A stretch of 64,000 nt of DNA from Branchiostoma belcheri (taxonomy: Eukaryota; Chordata; Leptocardii; Amphioxiformes; Branchiostomatidae). The notes beneath the pieces are model-generated. The model was not told where the DNA came from and made no database searches. It saw only the letters and a program-made list of their open reading frames with translations. Each line of letters starts with the position of its first letter. Positions within the stretch are counted from its first letter, which is position 1. Below are positions 50,301-52,198 of this stretch, in pieces. Location: NCBI RefSeq assembly GCF_001625305.1, contig NW_017804453.1, positions 1,409,068-1,473,067 of the forward strand, given 5' to 3'. Both the position numbers and the translations under genes were made by a program.

Positions 50301-50373
50301 GGACGAGATCTATTTCAATGATGACTTCTGGGAGCAGTTCCCCGATGGTCCCATGGGACAAAGTGAAGCTTAG
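19..50373 (+). CDS. Giant single-pass mosaic membrane protein (SEA/vWA array, EGF, mucin repeats, PWWP cytoplasmic tail); 5' end outside window
   Basis: One plus-strand gene reconstructed exon by exon. Module order is nine SEA-like pairs alternating with eight vWA domains, then three copies of [beta-type domain, EGF, cbEGF, SEA, EGF], the first two followed by mucin-like exons and the last by a transmembrane exon, a PWWP domain and an acidic tail ending in TAG at 50371-50373. Extracellular exon blocks are phase 1-1, and consecutive donors and acceptors keep frame. Exceptions are vWA-3 and two mucin exons that carry indels. Likely role: a cell-surface, heavily glycosylated adhesion or barrier protein with a signalling tail (inference from domains). 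Start codon and signal peptide lie upstream of the window. Summed exons give about 6,600 codons as assembled, fewer if allelic duplicates are removed. The segment from the TM exon onward could be a separate gene or an alternative tail. Confidence 0.75.
2548..3102 (+). CDS. vWA domain 1
   Basis: Single 555-nt exon, phase 1-1, opening A-T-L-C-R-N-P-L-D-I-I-F and closing T-G-V-C-Y, so the flanking cysteines probably pair. The metal-ion-dependent adhesion site is complete: D-G-S-G-S (DxSxS), T in G-G-T-L-T-G and D in V-V-T-D-G. Sequence resembles matrilin and collagen VI type vWA domains, which bind other extracellular proteins. No frame defects. Confidence 0.9.
3292..4655 (+). CDS. SEA-like domain pair 2
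   Basis: Exons 3292-3401, 3520-3584, 3797-3945 and 4077-4186, 4294-4358, 4510-4655. Lengths match pair 1 exactly. Residues include F-T-A-D-L-R-D-P-G-S and, at the end, S-G-S-L-G-S-I-T-V-D. Exons and introns are almost identical to pairs 3-5, which indicates very recent duplication or gene conversion of the whole unit. Confidence 0.8.
4824..5378 (+). CDS. vWA domain 2
   Basis: 555-nt phase 1-1 exon, nearly identical to vWA 1 at protein level and to vWA 4 at DNA level. Full MIDAS (D-G-S-G-S, G-G-T-L-T-G, V-T-D-G). One difference is L-to-P in G-A-R-P-G-V-P, shared with the more divergent vWA 5. Confidence 0.9.
5585..9045 (+). CDS. SEA-like domain pair 3, introns carrying two transposon insertions
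   Basis: Exons 5585-5694, 6759-6823, 6988-7136 and 7268-7377, 7484-7548, 8900-9045, with the same lengths and phases as pairs 1 and 2. The unit is stretched by a LINE in the first intron (5733-6678) and a 1.2-kb element in the last (7673-8872). Coding exons are intact. The portion from about 7376 is probably allelic to the sequence after the gap at 10178. Confidence 0.75.
5733..6678 (-). mobile_element. 5'-truncated, 5'-inverted non-LTR retrotransposon (LINE, CR1/L2-like)
   Basis: Insertion relative to the equivalent intron after 11685, flanked by an 8-bp direct repeat AGTTTTGA (5725-5732 and 6679-6686). On the minus strand 6009-6263 encodes an 84-aa fragment resembling LINE reverse-transcriptase C-termini (N-S-H-G-H-S-T-R, then E-R-T-F-V-Y-R). 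Its 3' end carries a short AACATCA-type repeat tail at 5733. On the plus strand about 6440-6640 encodes I-N-W-A-A-Y-R-R-V-R-N-R-L-S-N, typical of the region just before LINE reverse transcriptase. Opposed orientations fit twin-priming inversion. Family placement is tentative. Confidence 0.6.
7673..8872. mobile_element. 1.2-kb non-autonomous element with asymmetrical terminal inverted repeats
   Basis: Absent from the equivalent introns after 4358 and 10346, so the ends are precise. The 5' terminus TGTCTTCGTCAGA (7673-7685) has a perfect inverted copy at 8840-8852, followed by a 20-bp extension (8853-8872) ending TCTAGT. The target is T-T with no duplication. The interior contains degenerate direct repeats around 7770-7850 and 8075-8145 and a poly-G run near 8672, and no transposase is visible. 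Architecture fits Helitron2/Helentron-type rolling-circle elements (inference). The same design is seen at 46176-47258. Confidence 0.6.
9205..9762 (+). pseudogene. vWA domain 3, frame-disrupted copy
   Basis: The exon is 558 nt instead of 555. Compared with vWA 2 and 4 it has +1 nt in an A run near 9275 and +2 nt near 9411-9421. Between them the frame is shifted and hits TGA at 9321-9323. After the second indel the normal frame resumes through the MIDAS aspartate and the terminal cysteine. Either this allele is inactive or the bases are sequencing errors. It is probably the allelic counterpart of vWA 4, not an extra domain. Confidence 0.7.
9968..10645 (+). CDS. SEA-like domain pair 4, interrupted by an assembly gap
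   Basis: Exon 9968-10077 (110 nt) is present. The next two exons and nearly all of the fourth are missing at the gap, whose right edge retains only the last two bases of the fourth exon (10178-10179). Exons 10282-10346 and 10500-10645 follow. The acceptor before 10282 lacks 4 bp present in sister copies but keeps AG. The unit is probably a chimera of two allelic contigs. Confidence 0.65.
10158..10177. other. 20-N assembly gap 1
   Basis: Sequence before the gap matches up to about 11765 and sequence after it matches from about 7376. The two segments are 2782 bp and 1588 bp; subtracting the 1200-bp element 7673-8872 makes them nearly equal. This is the signature of unmerged alleles. Confidence 0.9.
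10814..11368 (+). CDS. vWA domain 4
   Basis: 555-nt intact phase 1-1 exon with complete MIDAS, nearly identical to vWA 2 and to the undamaged parts of vWA 3. It is likely the functional allele of vWA 3. Confidence 0.88.
11576..12863 (+). CDS. SEA-like domain pair 5
   Basis: Exons 11576-11685, 11796-11860, 12013-12161 and 12306-12415, 12515-12579, 12718-12863, all with canonical lengths. The first three exons are near-identical to unit 3. From the intron after 12161 onward the sequence diverges clearly, which marks the edge of the recently homogenised block. Confidence 0.8.
13060..13614 (+). CDS. vWA domain 5
   Basis: 555-nt exon opening A-T-V-C-R-N-P-L-D-V-I-F. MIDAS is intact (D-G-S-G-S; G-G-T-M-T-G; V-T-D-G). 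It is clearly diverged from vWA 1-4 at both DNA and protein level, so it predates the recent amplification. Confidence 0.9.
13896..15449 (+). CDS. SEA-like domain pair 6
   Basis: Exons 13896-14005, 14132-14196, 14358-14506 and 14643-14752, 14917-14981, 15304-15449, with canonical 110/65/149/110/65/146 lengths despite diverged sequence, supporting all boundaries. Motifs include F-S-A-V-L-R-N-P-G-S and T-G-S-L-G-G-I-T-V-D. The 322-bp intron 14982-15303 contains nothing recognisable. Confidence 0.8.
15643..16315 (+). CDS. vWA domain 6 (two exons)
   Basis: Exons 15643-15809 (167 nt) and 15928-16315 (388 nt) sum to the usual 555 nt, split by a phase-0 intron just before V-R-Q-E-F. MIDAS complete: L-D-G-S-G-S, G-G-T-M-T-G, V-T-D-G. 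The intron is absent in vWA 1-5 and 8. Confidence 0.9.
16445..18301 (+). CDS. SEA-like domain pair 7
   Basis: Exons 16445-16554, 16678-16742, 16930-17078 and 17215-17324, 17673-17737, 18156-18301. Lengths are conserved exactly. The third exon has S-G-T-I-G-S-L-I-V, the last T-G-Q-I-G-T-I-T-V-D. The introns 17325-17672 and 17738-18155 (over 300 bp) show no features. Confidence 0.8.
18507..19417 (+). CDS. vWA domain 7 (three exons)
   Basis: Exons 18507-18770, 19016-19134 and 19243-19417 (264+119+175 nt). Frame continues A-F-P-C-N-N-P-V-D-I-V-F to R-P-I-C-S. MIDAS is intact (V-D-G-S-G-S, G-G-T-R-T-G, V-T-D-G). Introns lie after the MIDAS threonine region and after the D-containing strand, at positions different from the vWA 6 intron. 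Confidence 0.88.
19559..21774 (+). CDS. SEA-like domain pair 8
   Basis: Exons 19559-19668, 19859-19923, 20142-20290 and 20447-20556, 20690-20754, 21632-21774. The last exon is 143 nt, one codon shorter than in units 1-7. The 877-bp intron 20755-21631 contains a rearranged repeat (separate entry). Confidence 0.78.
20860..21417. mobile_element. Rearranged repeat sharing the 3' end of the asymmetrical-TIR family
   Basis: The right end has the 14-bp inverted repeat ATTTCATGGAGGTA (21384-21397) plus the 20-bp extension (21398-21417), matching 47225-47258. About 20870-20985 is the reverse complement of the region near 46540-46640. A perfect 33-bp inverted repeat pairs 21099-21131 with 21271-21303; its core CTTGGTACTGCAGC also occurs near 46370. 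The 5' terminus is not found, so the element is truncated or rearranged. Confidence 0.5.
21911..22465 (+). CDS. vWA domain 8 with degenerate MIDAS
   Basis: The 555-nt exon is retained in frame from G-P-P-C-D-V to P-L-C-Y. The metal site is lost: D-G-S-G-S became E-G-S-D-T, the threonine loop reads G-G-G-N-K-V-G and V-T-D-G became I-A-S-S. The fold is probably kept without metal-dependent ligand binding. An alternative acceptor at 21888 exists but the 555-nt length supports 21911. Confidence 0.8.
22597..23906 (+). CDS. SEA-like domain pair 9 (divergent)
   Basis: Exons 22597-22706 (110), 22961-23034 (74), 23224-23366 (143), 23605-23696 (92) and 23842-23906 (65). Phases match the other pairs; lengths deviate by whole codons only. 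The second SEA is completed by the start of the next exon at 24189. No vWA follows, so this pair ends the array. Confidence 0.7.
24189..24805 (+). CDS. End of SEA pair 9 fused to beta-type domain, copy 1 (unknown family)
   Basis: 617-nt exon. Roughly the first 45 residues complete the preceding SEA-like domain (V-V-G-P-Q-I-V-F-R-I). The rest is a predominantly beta-patterned segment with late cysteines (V-I-C-E-A-Y-S-Y-I-C-V-R-V, then D-Y-C and N-C-D-L). It aligns loosely with exons at 33682 and 40442, for example C-x2-Y-S-Y-I-C-V-R-V-T against C-x-L-Y-S-H-L-C-L-N-M-T. I do not recognise the family. Confidence 0.7.
25013..25129 (+). CDS. EGF-like domain 1
   Basis: Phase 1-1 exon of 117 nt with six cysteines: L-P-C, G-C, V-C-T, Q-C-K-C and T-C-T. 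Ends G-F-T-G-D-G-R-T-C, the usual EGF C-terminal pattern. No calcium-binding D-x-[DN]-E start. Confidence 0.88.
25541..25663 (+). CDS. Calcium-binding EGF domain 1
   Basis: 123-nt phase 1-1 exon starting D-V-N-E-C-D-N, the calcium-binding EGF signature, with six cysteines and aromatic H-Y-E-C-N-C. The intron 25130-25540 contains nothing recognisable. Confidence 0.9.
25957..25984. repeat. Tandem 14-mer containing GTCGAC palindrome
   Basis: ATCTCTGTCGACAG occurs twice in direct tandem inside the 492-bp intron 25664-26155. Surrounding AGATCTC/GAGATC motifs make the region weakly palindromic. Nothing else is recognised in this intron. Confidence 0.6.
26156..26974 (+). CDS. SEA domain with autocleavage-like motif (super-module 1)
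   Basis: Exons 26156-26268 and 26761-26974. The first holds the SEA start (F-S-A-D-L-T-N-P-A-S), the second the core with F-R-P-G-S-V-V-A-D-Y-T-V. The G-S-V-V-A sequence is close to the G-S-V-V-V site where MUC1-type SEA domains self-cleave between G and S, so this domain may be cleaved into associated halves (inference). Followed directly by EGF. The 492-bp intron between the exons includes a poly-C run near 26440. Confidence 0.85.
27163..27303 (+). CDS. EGF-like domain 3 (cbEGF type)
   Basis: 141-nt phase 1-1 exon beginning D-F-D-E-C-Q-N, six cysteines, ending N-R-T-G-R-V-C-T. This longer EGF type recurs after each SEA of the super-modules (36217, 42763). Confidence 0.9.
27519..27995 (+). 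CDS. Mucin-like exon 1 (N-T-T / N-L-T-T repeats)
   Basis: 477-nt phase 1-1 exon, about 158 residues of imperfect 14-residue repeats such as T-V-V-N-T-T-A-N-I-T-T-P-R. Nearly every repeat holds two N-x-T sequons plus many Thr/Pro, which predicts dense N- and O-glycosylation and an extended stalk. Intact frame. Confidence 0.85.
28711..29843 (+). CDS. Mucin-like exon 2, with frameshifting indels
   Basis: Long Thr-rich repeat exon opening A-N-V-T-S-P-R-P-T-V-Q-N. Single-base insertions near 29295 and 29375, relative to the repeat consensus, shift frame; reading through gives TAA near 29366. Downstream the original repeat frame reaches the donor at 29843 in the expected phase. Total length is 1133 nt, 2 nt off frame. 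A 56-nt GT..AG interval (29323-29378) would restore frame and might be modelled as an intron, but indel or assembly error is simpler. The upstream intron and exon are duplicated at 30050-31294. The 715-bp intron 27996-28710 shows no other feature. Confidence 0.7.
29957..30019 (+). CDS. Short linker exon of mucin region
   Basis: 63-nt phase 1-1 exon coding I-T-I-A-N-V-T-A-N-L-T-T-V-Q-V-T-P. It continues the N-x-T style of the neighbours and joins frame-perfectly to 30284. Confidence 0.65.
30284..31294 (+). CDS. Mucin-like exon 3 (intact)
   Basis: 1011-nt phase 1-1 exon, about 336 residues, the only long repeat exon without frame damage. Repeats alternate L-T-M-A-N-T-T-A-N-L-T-T-P and S-P-x-V-V-N-T-T-A-N-I-T-T types. 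It is a duplicate of exon 2 including upstream intron sequence, so it gives the reference frame for judging the broken copies. Confidence 0.88.
31488..33187 (+). CDS. Four short Thr-rich exons closing mucin block 1
   Basis: Exons 31488-31568, 32384-32440, 32681-32758 and 33119-33187 (81, 57, 78, 69 nt), all phase 1-1 and frame compatible. They code Thr/Asn-rich linkers such as A-N-L-T-T-L-D-V-T-K and V-S-V-T-P-L-V-T-P. The last has a duplicate at 39367-39435. Individually short exons are less certain; mutual frame consistency supports them. The 815-bp intron after 31568 carries a SINE. Confidence 0.6.
31620..31865 (+). mobile_element. tRNA-derived SINE remnant
   Basis: Contains a B-box-like GGTTCGAATC near 31657 followed by an amphioxus-SINE-like body (G-T-G-C-C-C then G-G-A-A-A-G-G-C near 31680-31700) and an A-G-A-A-C-C-C segment. 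No intact tRNA fold, so not a tRNA gene. Family assignment from general resemblance only. Confidence 0.5.
33682..34152 (+). CDS. Beta-type domain, copy 2 (unknown family)
   Basis: 471-nt phase 1-1 exon. Features: V-F-T-A-T-D-L-K-V-V-K-V, a beta-rich region with S-A-V-I-L-F-T-N-N-G-N-L-E-D-A-T, then cysteines in N-C-T-L-Y-S-H-L-C-L-N-M, D-T-C-L-Q-L and D-C-S-F. Close paralogue of 40442-40894. The acceptor at 33681 is chosen because it gives the expected phase and aligns with that paralogue. The 494-bp intron before it shows nothing else. Confidence 0.75.
34462..34575 (+). CDS. EGF-like domain 4
   Basis: 114-nt phase 1-1 exon with six cysteines (G-S-C-T-E-T-C, V-C-V, Q-C-V-C, T-S-C-T) and G-Y-S-G-D-G-T-S-C ending. 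Equivalent to 25013 and 41085. The preceding 309-bp intron has no features. Confidence 0.88.
34805..34927 (+). CDS. Calcium-binding EGF domain 2
   Basis: 123-nt phase 1-1 exon, D-V-N-E-C-K-G start, N-C-V-N-S-V-G-S-F-S-C-V-C core and H-K-D-N-G-A-C-V end. Six cysteines and a consensus calcium-binding start. Confidence 0.9.
35221..35869 (+). CDS. SEA domain, super-module 2
   Basis: Exons 35221-35333 and 35674-35869. The second holds F-R-S-G-S-L-Y-G-G-H-T-L at the position of the SEA cleavage loop. G-S is kept but the following V-V is replaced by L-Y, so self-cleavage is doubtful. Near-duplicate of 41866-42420. The 340-bp intron between exons is featureless. Confidence 0.82.
36217..36357 (+). 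CDS. EGF-like domain 6 (cbEGF type)
   Basis: 141-nt phase 1-1 exon starting D-Y-D-E-C-S-N-D-S-R-N-D-C, ending S-R-P-G-R-V-C-G. Nearly identical to 42763-42903. The 347-bp intron before it holds nothing recognisable. Confidence 0.9.
36563..38535 (+). CDS. Mucin-like exon 4, 42-bp tandem repeats with several frameshifts
   Basis: 1973-nt exon of near-perfect 42-bp repeats (L-T-M-A-N-T-T-A-N-L-T-T-P-R and S-P-T-A-V-N-T-T-A-N-L-T-T). Indels relative to consensus: two +1 near 36909-36925, +1 near 37567, -1 near 37785, +1 near 37872 and -1 near 37915; net +2, with stops in the shifted segments. Both ends are in proper phase with neighbouring exons. Draft-sequence errors in a long tandem repeat are the likeliest cause; true pseudogenisation is possible. 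Confidence 0.7.
38700..39010 (-). mobile_element. Two tandem SINE-tail-like segments in intron
   Basis: Inside the 831-bp intron 38536-39366. Two related blocks begin with CCCCTACTCTTTTCCACA (near 38727 and 38889) and continue through GTGCGGTGCGTTCTTTA. The reverse complement resembles the 3' body of the SINE at 31620-31865 (AAAGAACGCACC). Family not established. Confidence 0.45.
39367..39899 (+). CDS. Two short Thr-rich exons closing mucin block 2
   Basis: Exons 39367-39435 (69 nt, paralogue of 33119-33187: V-S-V-T-P-L-V-T-P) and 39801-39899 (99 nt: G-T-I-T-V-T-T-V-P-V). Both phase 1-1. The 542-bp intron that follows contains an A-run near 40121 and nothing else recognised. Confidence 0.6.
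40442..40894 (+). CDS. Beta-type domain, copy 3 (unknown family)
   Basis: 453-nt phase 1-1 exon, clearly paralogous to 33682-34152: V-F-S-A-T-N-L-K-M-T-K-V, S-A-V-I-L-F-T-N-N-G-N-L-E-D-A-T, N-C-A-L-Y-T-H-L-C-L-N-V. Same cysteine positions. Confidence 0.78.
41085..41198 (+). CDS. EGF-like domain 7
   Basis: 114-nt phase 1-1 exon, near-identical to 34462-34575, with six cysteines and the G-Y-S-G-D-G-T-S-C end. Confidence 0.88.
41438..41566 (+). CDS. Calcium-binding EGF domain 3
   Basis: 129-nt phase 1-1 exon, D-V-N-E-C-E-S-T-S-A-A-C start. It carries two extra residues relative to 34805-34927 before the second cysteine. Confidence 0.9.
41866..42420 (+). CDS. SEA domain, super-module 3 (membrane-proximal)
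   Basis: Exons 41866-41978 and 42225-42420. Loop reads F-R-N-G-S-L-Y-G-S-H-T-L, like super-module 2, not the cleavable consensus. Lies one EGF away from the membrane span, the usual SEA position in transmembrane mucins. Confidence 0.85.
42763..42903 (+). CDS. EGF-like domain 9, juxtamembrane (allele A)
   Basis: 141-nt phase 1-1 exon, D-Y-D-E-C-S-D-E-S-R-N-D-C start. Precedes the transmembrane exon. Has an allelic duplicate at 45365-45505. The 342-bp intron before it is featureless. Confidence 0.9.
43240..43352 (+). CDS. Transmembrane exon (allele A)
   Basis: 113-nt exon entering in phase 1 and leaving in phase 0. Codes A-D-R then a hydrophobic stretch of about 23 residues (F-F-I-A-V-G-A-I-G-G-A-L-F-L-F-I-L-L-L) and a Q-G-S-K-K stop-transfer, giving type I topology. 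This is where the 1-1 phase pattern stops. The preceding 336-bp intron has no features. Confidence 0.9.
43481..43528 (+). CDS. Possible alternative last exon giving a short tail
   Basis: A strong polypyrimidine-AG acceptor at 43480 precedes, in the correct phase 0, M-H-V-V-S-V-K-P-E-L-W-P-E-F-L and TAA. Use of this exon would end the protein 15 residues after the transmembrane exon and omit PWWP. It is conserved in the allele at 46082-46129 with one F/L change. No transcript evidence. Confidence 0.45.
   Translation: MHVVSVKPELWPEFL
43622..44669 (+). CDS. Cytoplasmic juxtamembrane exon and PWWP domain (allele A)
   Basis: Exons 43622-43705 (M-S-F-S-A-K-T-E-Q; V-K-W-R-R-V-D-R-L-N-K), 43915-44055 and 44562-44669, all phase 0. 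The last two encode a PWWP domain: G-G-L-V-W-A-Q, L-W-W-P-A-R-I-V, L-W-V-R-W-Y-G-S-G, then V-K-A-K-R-A-R-P-F and the helix P-L-Y-R-R-A-V-N-E-I-F-K, reminiscent of DNMT3-type PWWP ends. PWWP domains normally read methylated histone H3K36 or DNA in the nucleus. The acceptor at 44561 is the only AG after the in-frame TAA at 44529. The introns 44056-44561 and 44670-45080 show nothing else. Confidence 0.82.
45081..45222 (+). CDS. Cytoplasmic tail exon, truncated by gap (allele A)
   Basis: Starts D-A-E-T-E-A-T-H-P-P-L-P-R-A-Y and runs into the N gap at V-D-W-R-G. The complete allelic copy is 48773-48928. Confidence 0.85.
45223..45242. other. 20-N assembly gap 2
   Basis: Sequence after the gap restarts at the position equivalent to 42641; sequence before it ends at the position equivalent to 48914. 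The segments are 2582 and 3672 bp and differ almost exactly by the 1083-bp element at 46176-47258. Read as unmerged alleles, not a gene duplication. Confidence 0.9.
45365..45954 (+). CDS. EGF and transmembrane exons (allele B)
   Basis: Exons 45365-45505 and 45842-45954, protein-identical or nearly so to 42763-42903 and 43240-43352, introns included. Continuous with the complete 3' end of the gene, so this copy is best for a full-length model. Confidence 0.85.
46082..46129 (+). CDS. Possible alternative last exon (allele B)
   Basis: Allelic copy of 43481-43528, reading M-H-V-V-S-V-K-P-E-L-W-P-E-L-L then TAA, behind a T-rich tract and AG at 46080-46081. Confidence 0.45.
   Translation: MHVVSVKPELWPELL
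46176..47258. mobile_element. 1.08-kb asymmetrical-TIR element, haplotype-specific
   Basis: Absent at the allelic position near 43570. The 5' end TACCTCCATGAAAT (46176-46189) is perfectly inverted at 47225-47238 and followed by a 20-bp extension (47239-47258) ending TCTAGT. Insertion is between T and T without target duplication. The interior has TCTG/TCCG simple repeats (about 46225-46255) and a 292-bp tandem duplication (46400-46691 and 46692-46985). No ORF for a transposase. Same design as 7673-8872. Confidence 0.65.
46400..46985. repeat. 292-bp tandem duplication inside the element
   Basis: The segment beginning TATCTCGCGATCTGGACATG at 46400 repeats at 46692 with a few substitutions, including AT-rich TTTGCATAATTAATGAGG near each end. 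Confidence 0.8.
47306..48361 (+). CDS. Cytoplasmic juxtamembrane exon and PWWP domain (allele B)
   Basis: Exons 47306-47389, 47601-47741 and 48254-48361, matching allele A with Q-H-G changed to Q-Q-G in the first. PWWP residues are unchanged. All phase 0, linking the transmembrane exon to the terminal tail. The basic V-K-A-K-R-A-R-P-F stretch could also act as a nuclear localisation signal (inference). The 512-bp intron before 48254 and the 411-bp one after 48361 contain nothing else. Confidence 0.82.
48773..50373 (+). CDS. C-terminal cytoplasmic tail (three exons, Tyr/Pro-rich then acidic)
   Basis: Exons 48773-48928 (52 codons), 49145-49325 and 50141-50373 ending in TAG. The first has a P-P-L-P-R SH3-ligand-like motif and S-Y-Y-P-V-D-W. 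The second has D-W-Y-P-Y-D-T-L and R-P-P-R-R. The last ends with an acidic-aromatic segment (D-E-V-F-Q-D-N-L-D-M-D-E-I-Y-F then D-D-F-W-E-Q-F), resembling acidic transactivation segments or a phosphotyrosine docking tail. No known domain. The 815-bp intron 49326-50140 includes a CA/poly-C microsatellite. Confidence 0.8.
49511..49560. repeat. CA / poly-C microsatellite
   Basis: CACACACATAC, a run of C, then (CA)n and CATGCACACCACC within the penultimate intron. Confidence 0.85.
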
Positions 50374-51306
50374 AGTTAGTGTTAGGGTAGTGATTCCTCA
50401 ATAGGCCTGCGAAACTGGCTTACCTATCAGCGGGTGGCCCCACTAAGCCTTATTTTCTTAATCACAACCACGTTCAACACAACCATGTAGTGTCATATGG
50501 TCTTCATAGCACTTACAGCAAACATATATGATAGCGCTAGACTTAAATTAAAACATCACTACAAACCCGCAGGCCTATTTTGGGACCACAATAAGCTAAG
50601 GTGAGGTATAGTATTAATGGGTGTATTTTTAACGTAGTCCTCTTAATATCATTACTTTAAGATGTAAATATTATACTGCAAAGTGGTTTTCTTATCTTTG
50701 TCAGAACTTAGTATTTAGATCGATCGAATTTTGTTTTCTTTACAAATTCGCAGGTGTAATTTGGTGTGATAGCGTTAATGGCGTAGTTCTAAACATTTTA
50801 CAGTAAGGTTATTTATTTTCATGTCTTTTGAGATCTTTGTCAAAACTTGATTTTCAGTAATACAATAAGGTGTCACAATGACATATTTTAAGGGGCGTGG
50901 TTGTTTTCCTCTTAATTTGAGCACTTCAAAAGCTTATCATTATATAGCAAGGTGATTCCATATCATTGCCATAATTTGATTCTTAGATTCTATATCTTTG
51001 CCGAAACTTGATGTTCACTAATTTTGAATTGGGGCCACAATTAGGTGTATAGGTGTTAATGGGCGTAATTTTTTATAGTTTCTTCTCGACTTCATTACTT
51101 ACATAAAATAATTAGATAGCGAGGTGATTTTCCTATCTTTGCCAAAACTCGATTTTATCACGATGAGTCATAGATGACATGAGCTTCCGCCGGCCATGTC
51201 AGCTCCATACGATCTTACCTTCCCTTTCCCATGCAGTGTGTTTTATACGTGCAGAATTGTCAACTCATTGGTGGTGGTCATCTTATTTCCTTCTGTCAAA
51301 AATAAA
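50374..51306 (+). other. Probable 3' UTR with AATAAA signal
   Basis: No coding potential after the stop. The first convincing plus-strand AATAAA in a suitable context is at 51301-51306, followed by a T-rich stretch. Contains loosely repeated TATCTTTG-x-C-x-AAACTTGATTTTCA segments (about 50690, 50835, 50995, 51135), i.e. a degenerate tandem structure. Confidence 0.5.
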
Positions 51307-52198
51307 CTCTTTAAAAAATCCATTCGTTGTTTTATATCTCTTTCACTTATTCATGCTTCTTATATATCTGTTTACAAACTCGTGTCTAAAGGCTACTTGC
51401 AATGTAACAAACAGAATCTAAAGACTCTAAGGTAAAAAATGTGGTTTTTTTACGTACATTACTTCTTTACTTTTTAATGCCCATGGATAATCCCACGTTT
51501 TTAATGATTAGTACGTTAACGTATGTGATTTTAATACAAAAGTCTCTAGATCTCTGAGAAAGCACAGCTGAGACTGGTAACTACTTTGAAAATCTTGTTT
51601 CTTTCAGTGAAGACATTGTATTTCATTTTCATATAAACCATTTCTCCGGCTTGTGTTGAAAGGGGATAGGCAGACCTGTTGACATTCAAGGCTCCCTCCA
51701 GATTCCATCAATCATTAAACAATCAAACCCGGATGTGATATATCTCAGACAGGCCTGATGTGAGAGATGCAGCATATCAAGACGTCCAGTTAAGTGACGT
51801 GTTTCTGATTTTACCTGAAAATCAGAAACACGTCACTTGAGATCTACAAAATTTGGTGGTGCACTTAGTTTTTAACTATCAAATGCCTATAGCTAGTCTC
51901 TTCACTGAAATTGTTTCCCGGCTACATATTAAGTGTGCCTTCTGCTCTTCACGCACGCGGCGATGTTGCGAAAAAAAGCTTTTGGTTCTCATTACAACGA
52001 CGTAAGGCACCGTACTTCCTGGATAAGATTTATGATTCTATTCCACACAAGACAGCGGTCCATCCCACCCCATTAATCAGCTCCTTATTGGCCGTGTTTA
52101 TTGCGGGCCTTCCTAAATATCTCACAATCAGCACTTTGCAGGAAACTAGCAGAAATCCCGCGGGTTTTGCCGCCGAGACGAGGCCACTCATCTGCCGT
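51307..52198. other. Intergenic sequence
   Basis: No gene recognised. Holds the hairpin listed separately (51792-51838). Short ORFs lack homology-like features. Confidence 0.6.
51792..51838. repeat. Perfect 21-bp inverted repeat (hairpin)
   Basis: Arms 51792-51812 and 51818-51838 are exact reverse complements separated by ACCTG. The outer part of each arm contains TGACGTG/CACGTCA. The stem is too short for a typical pre-microRNA; could be a regulatory palindrome or a small mobile-element relic. Confidence 0.8.
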
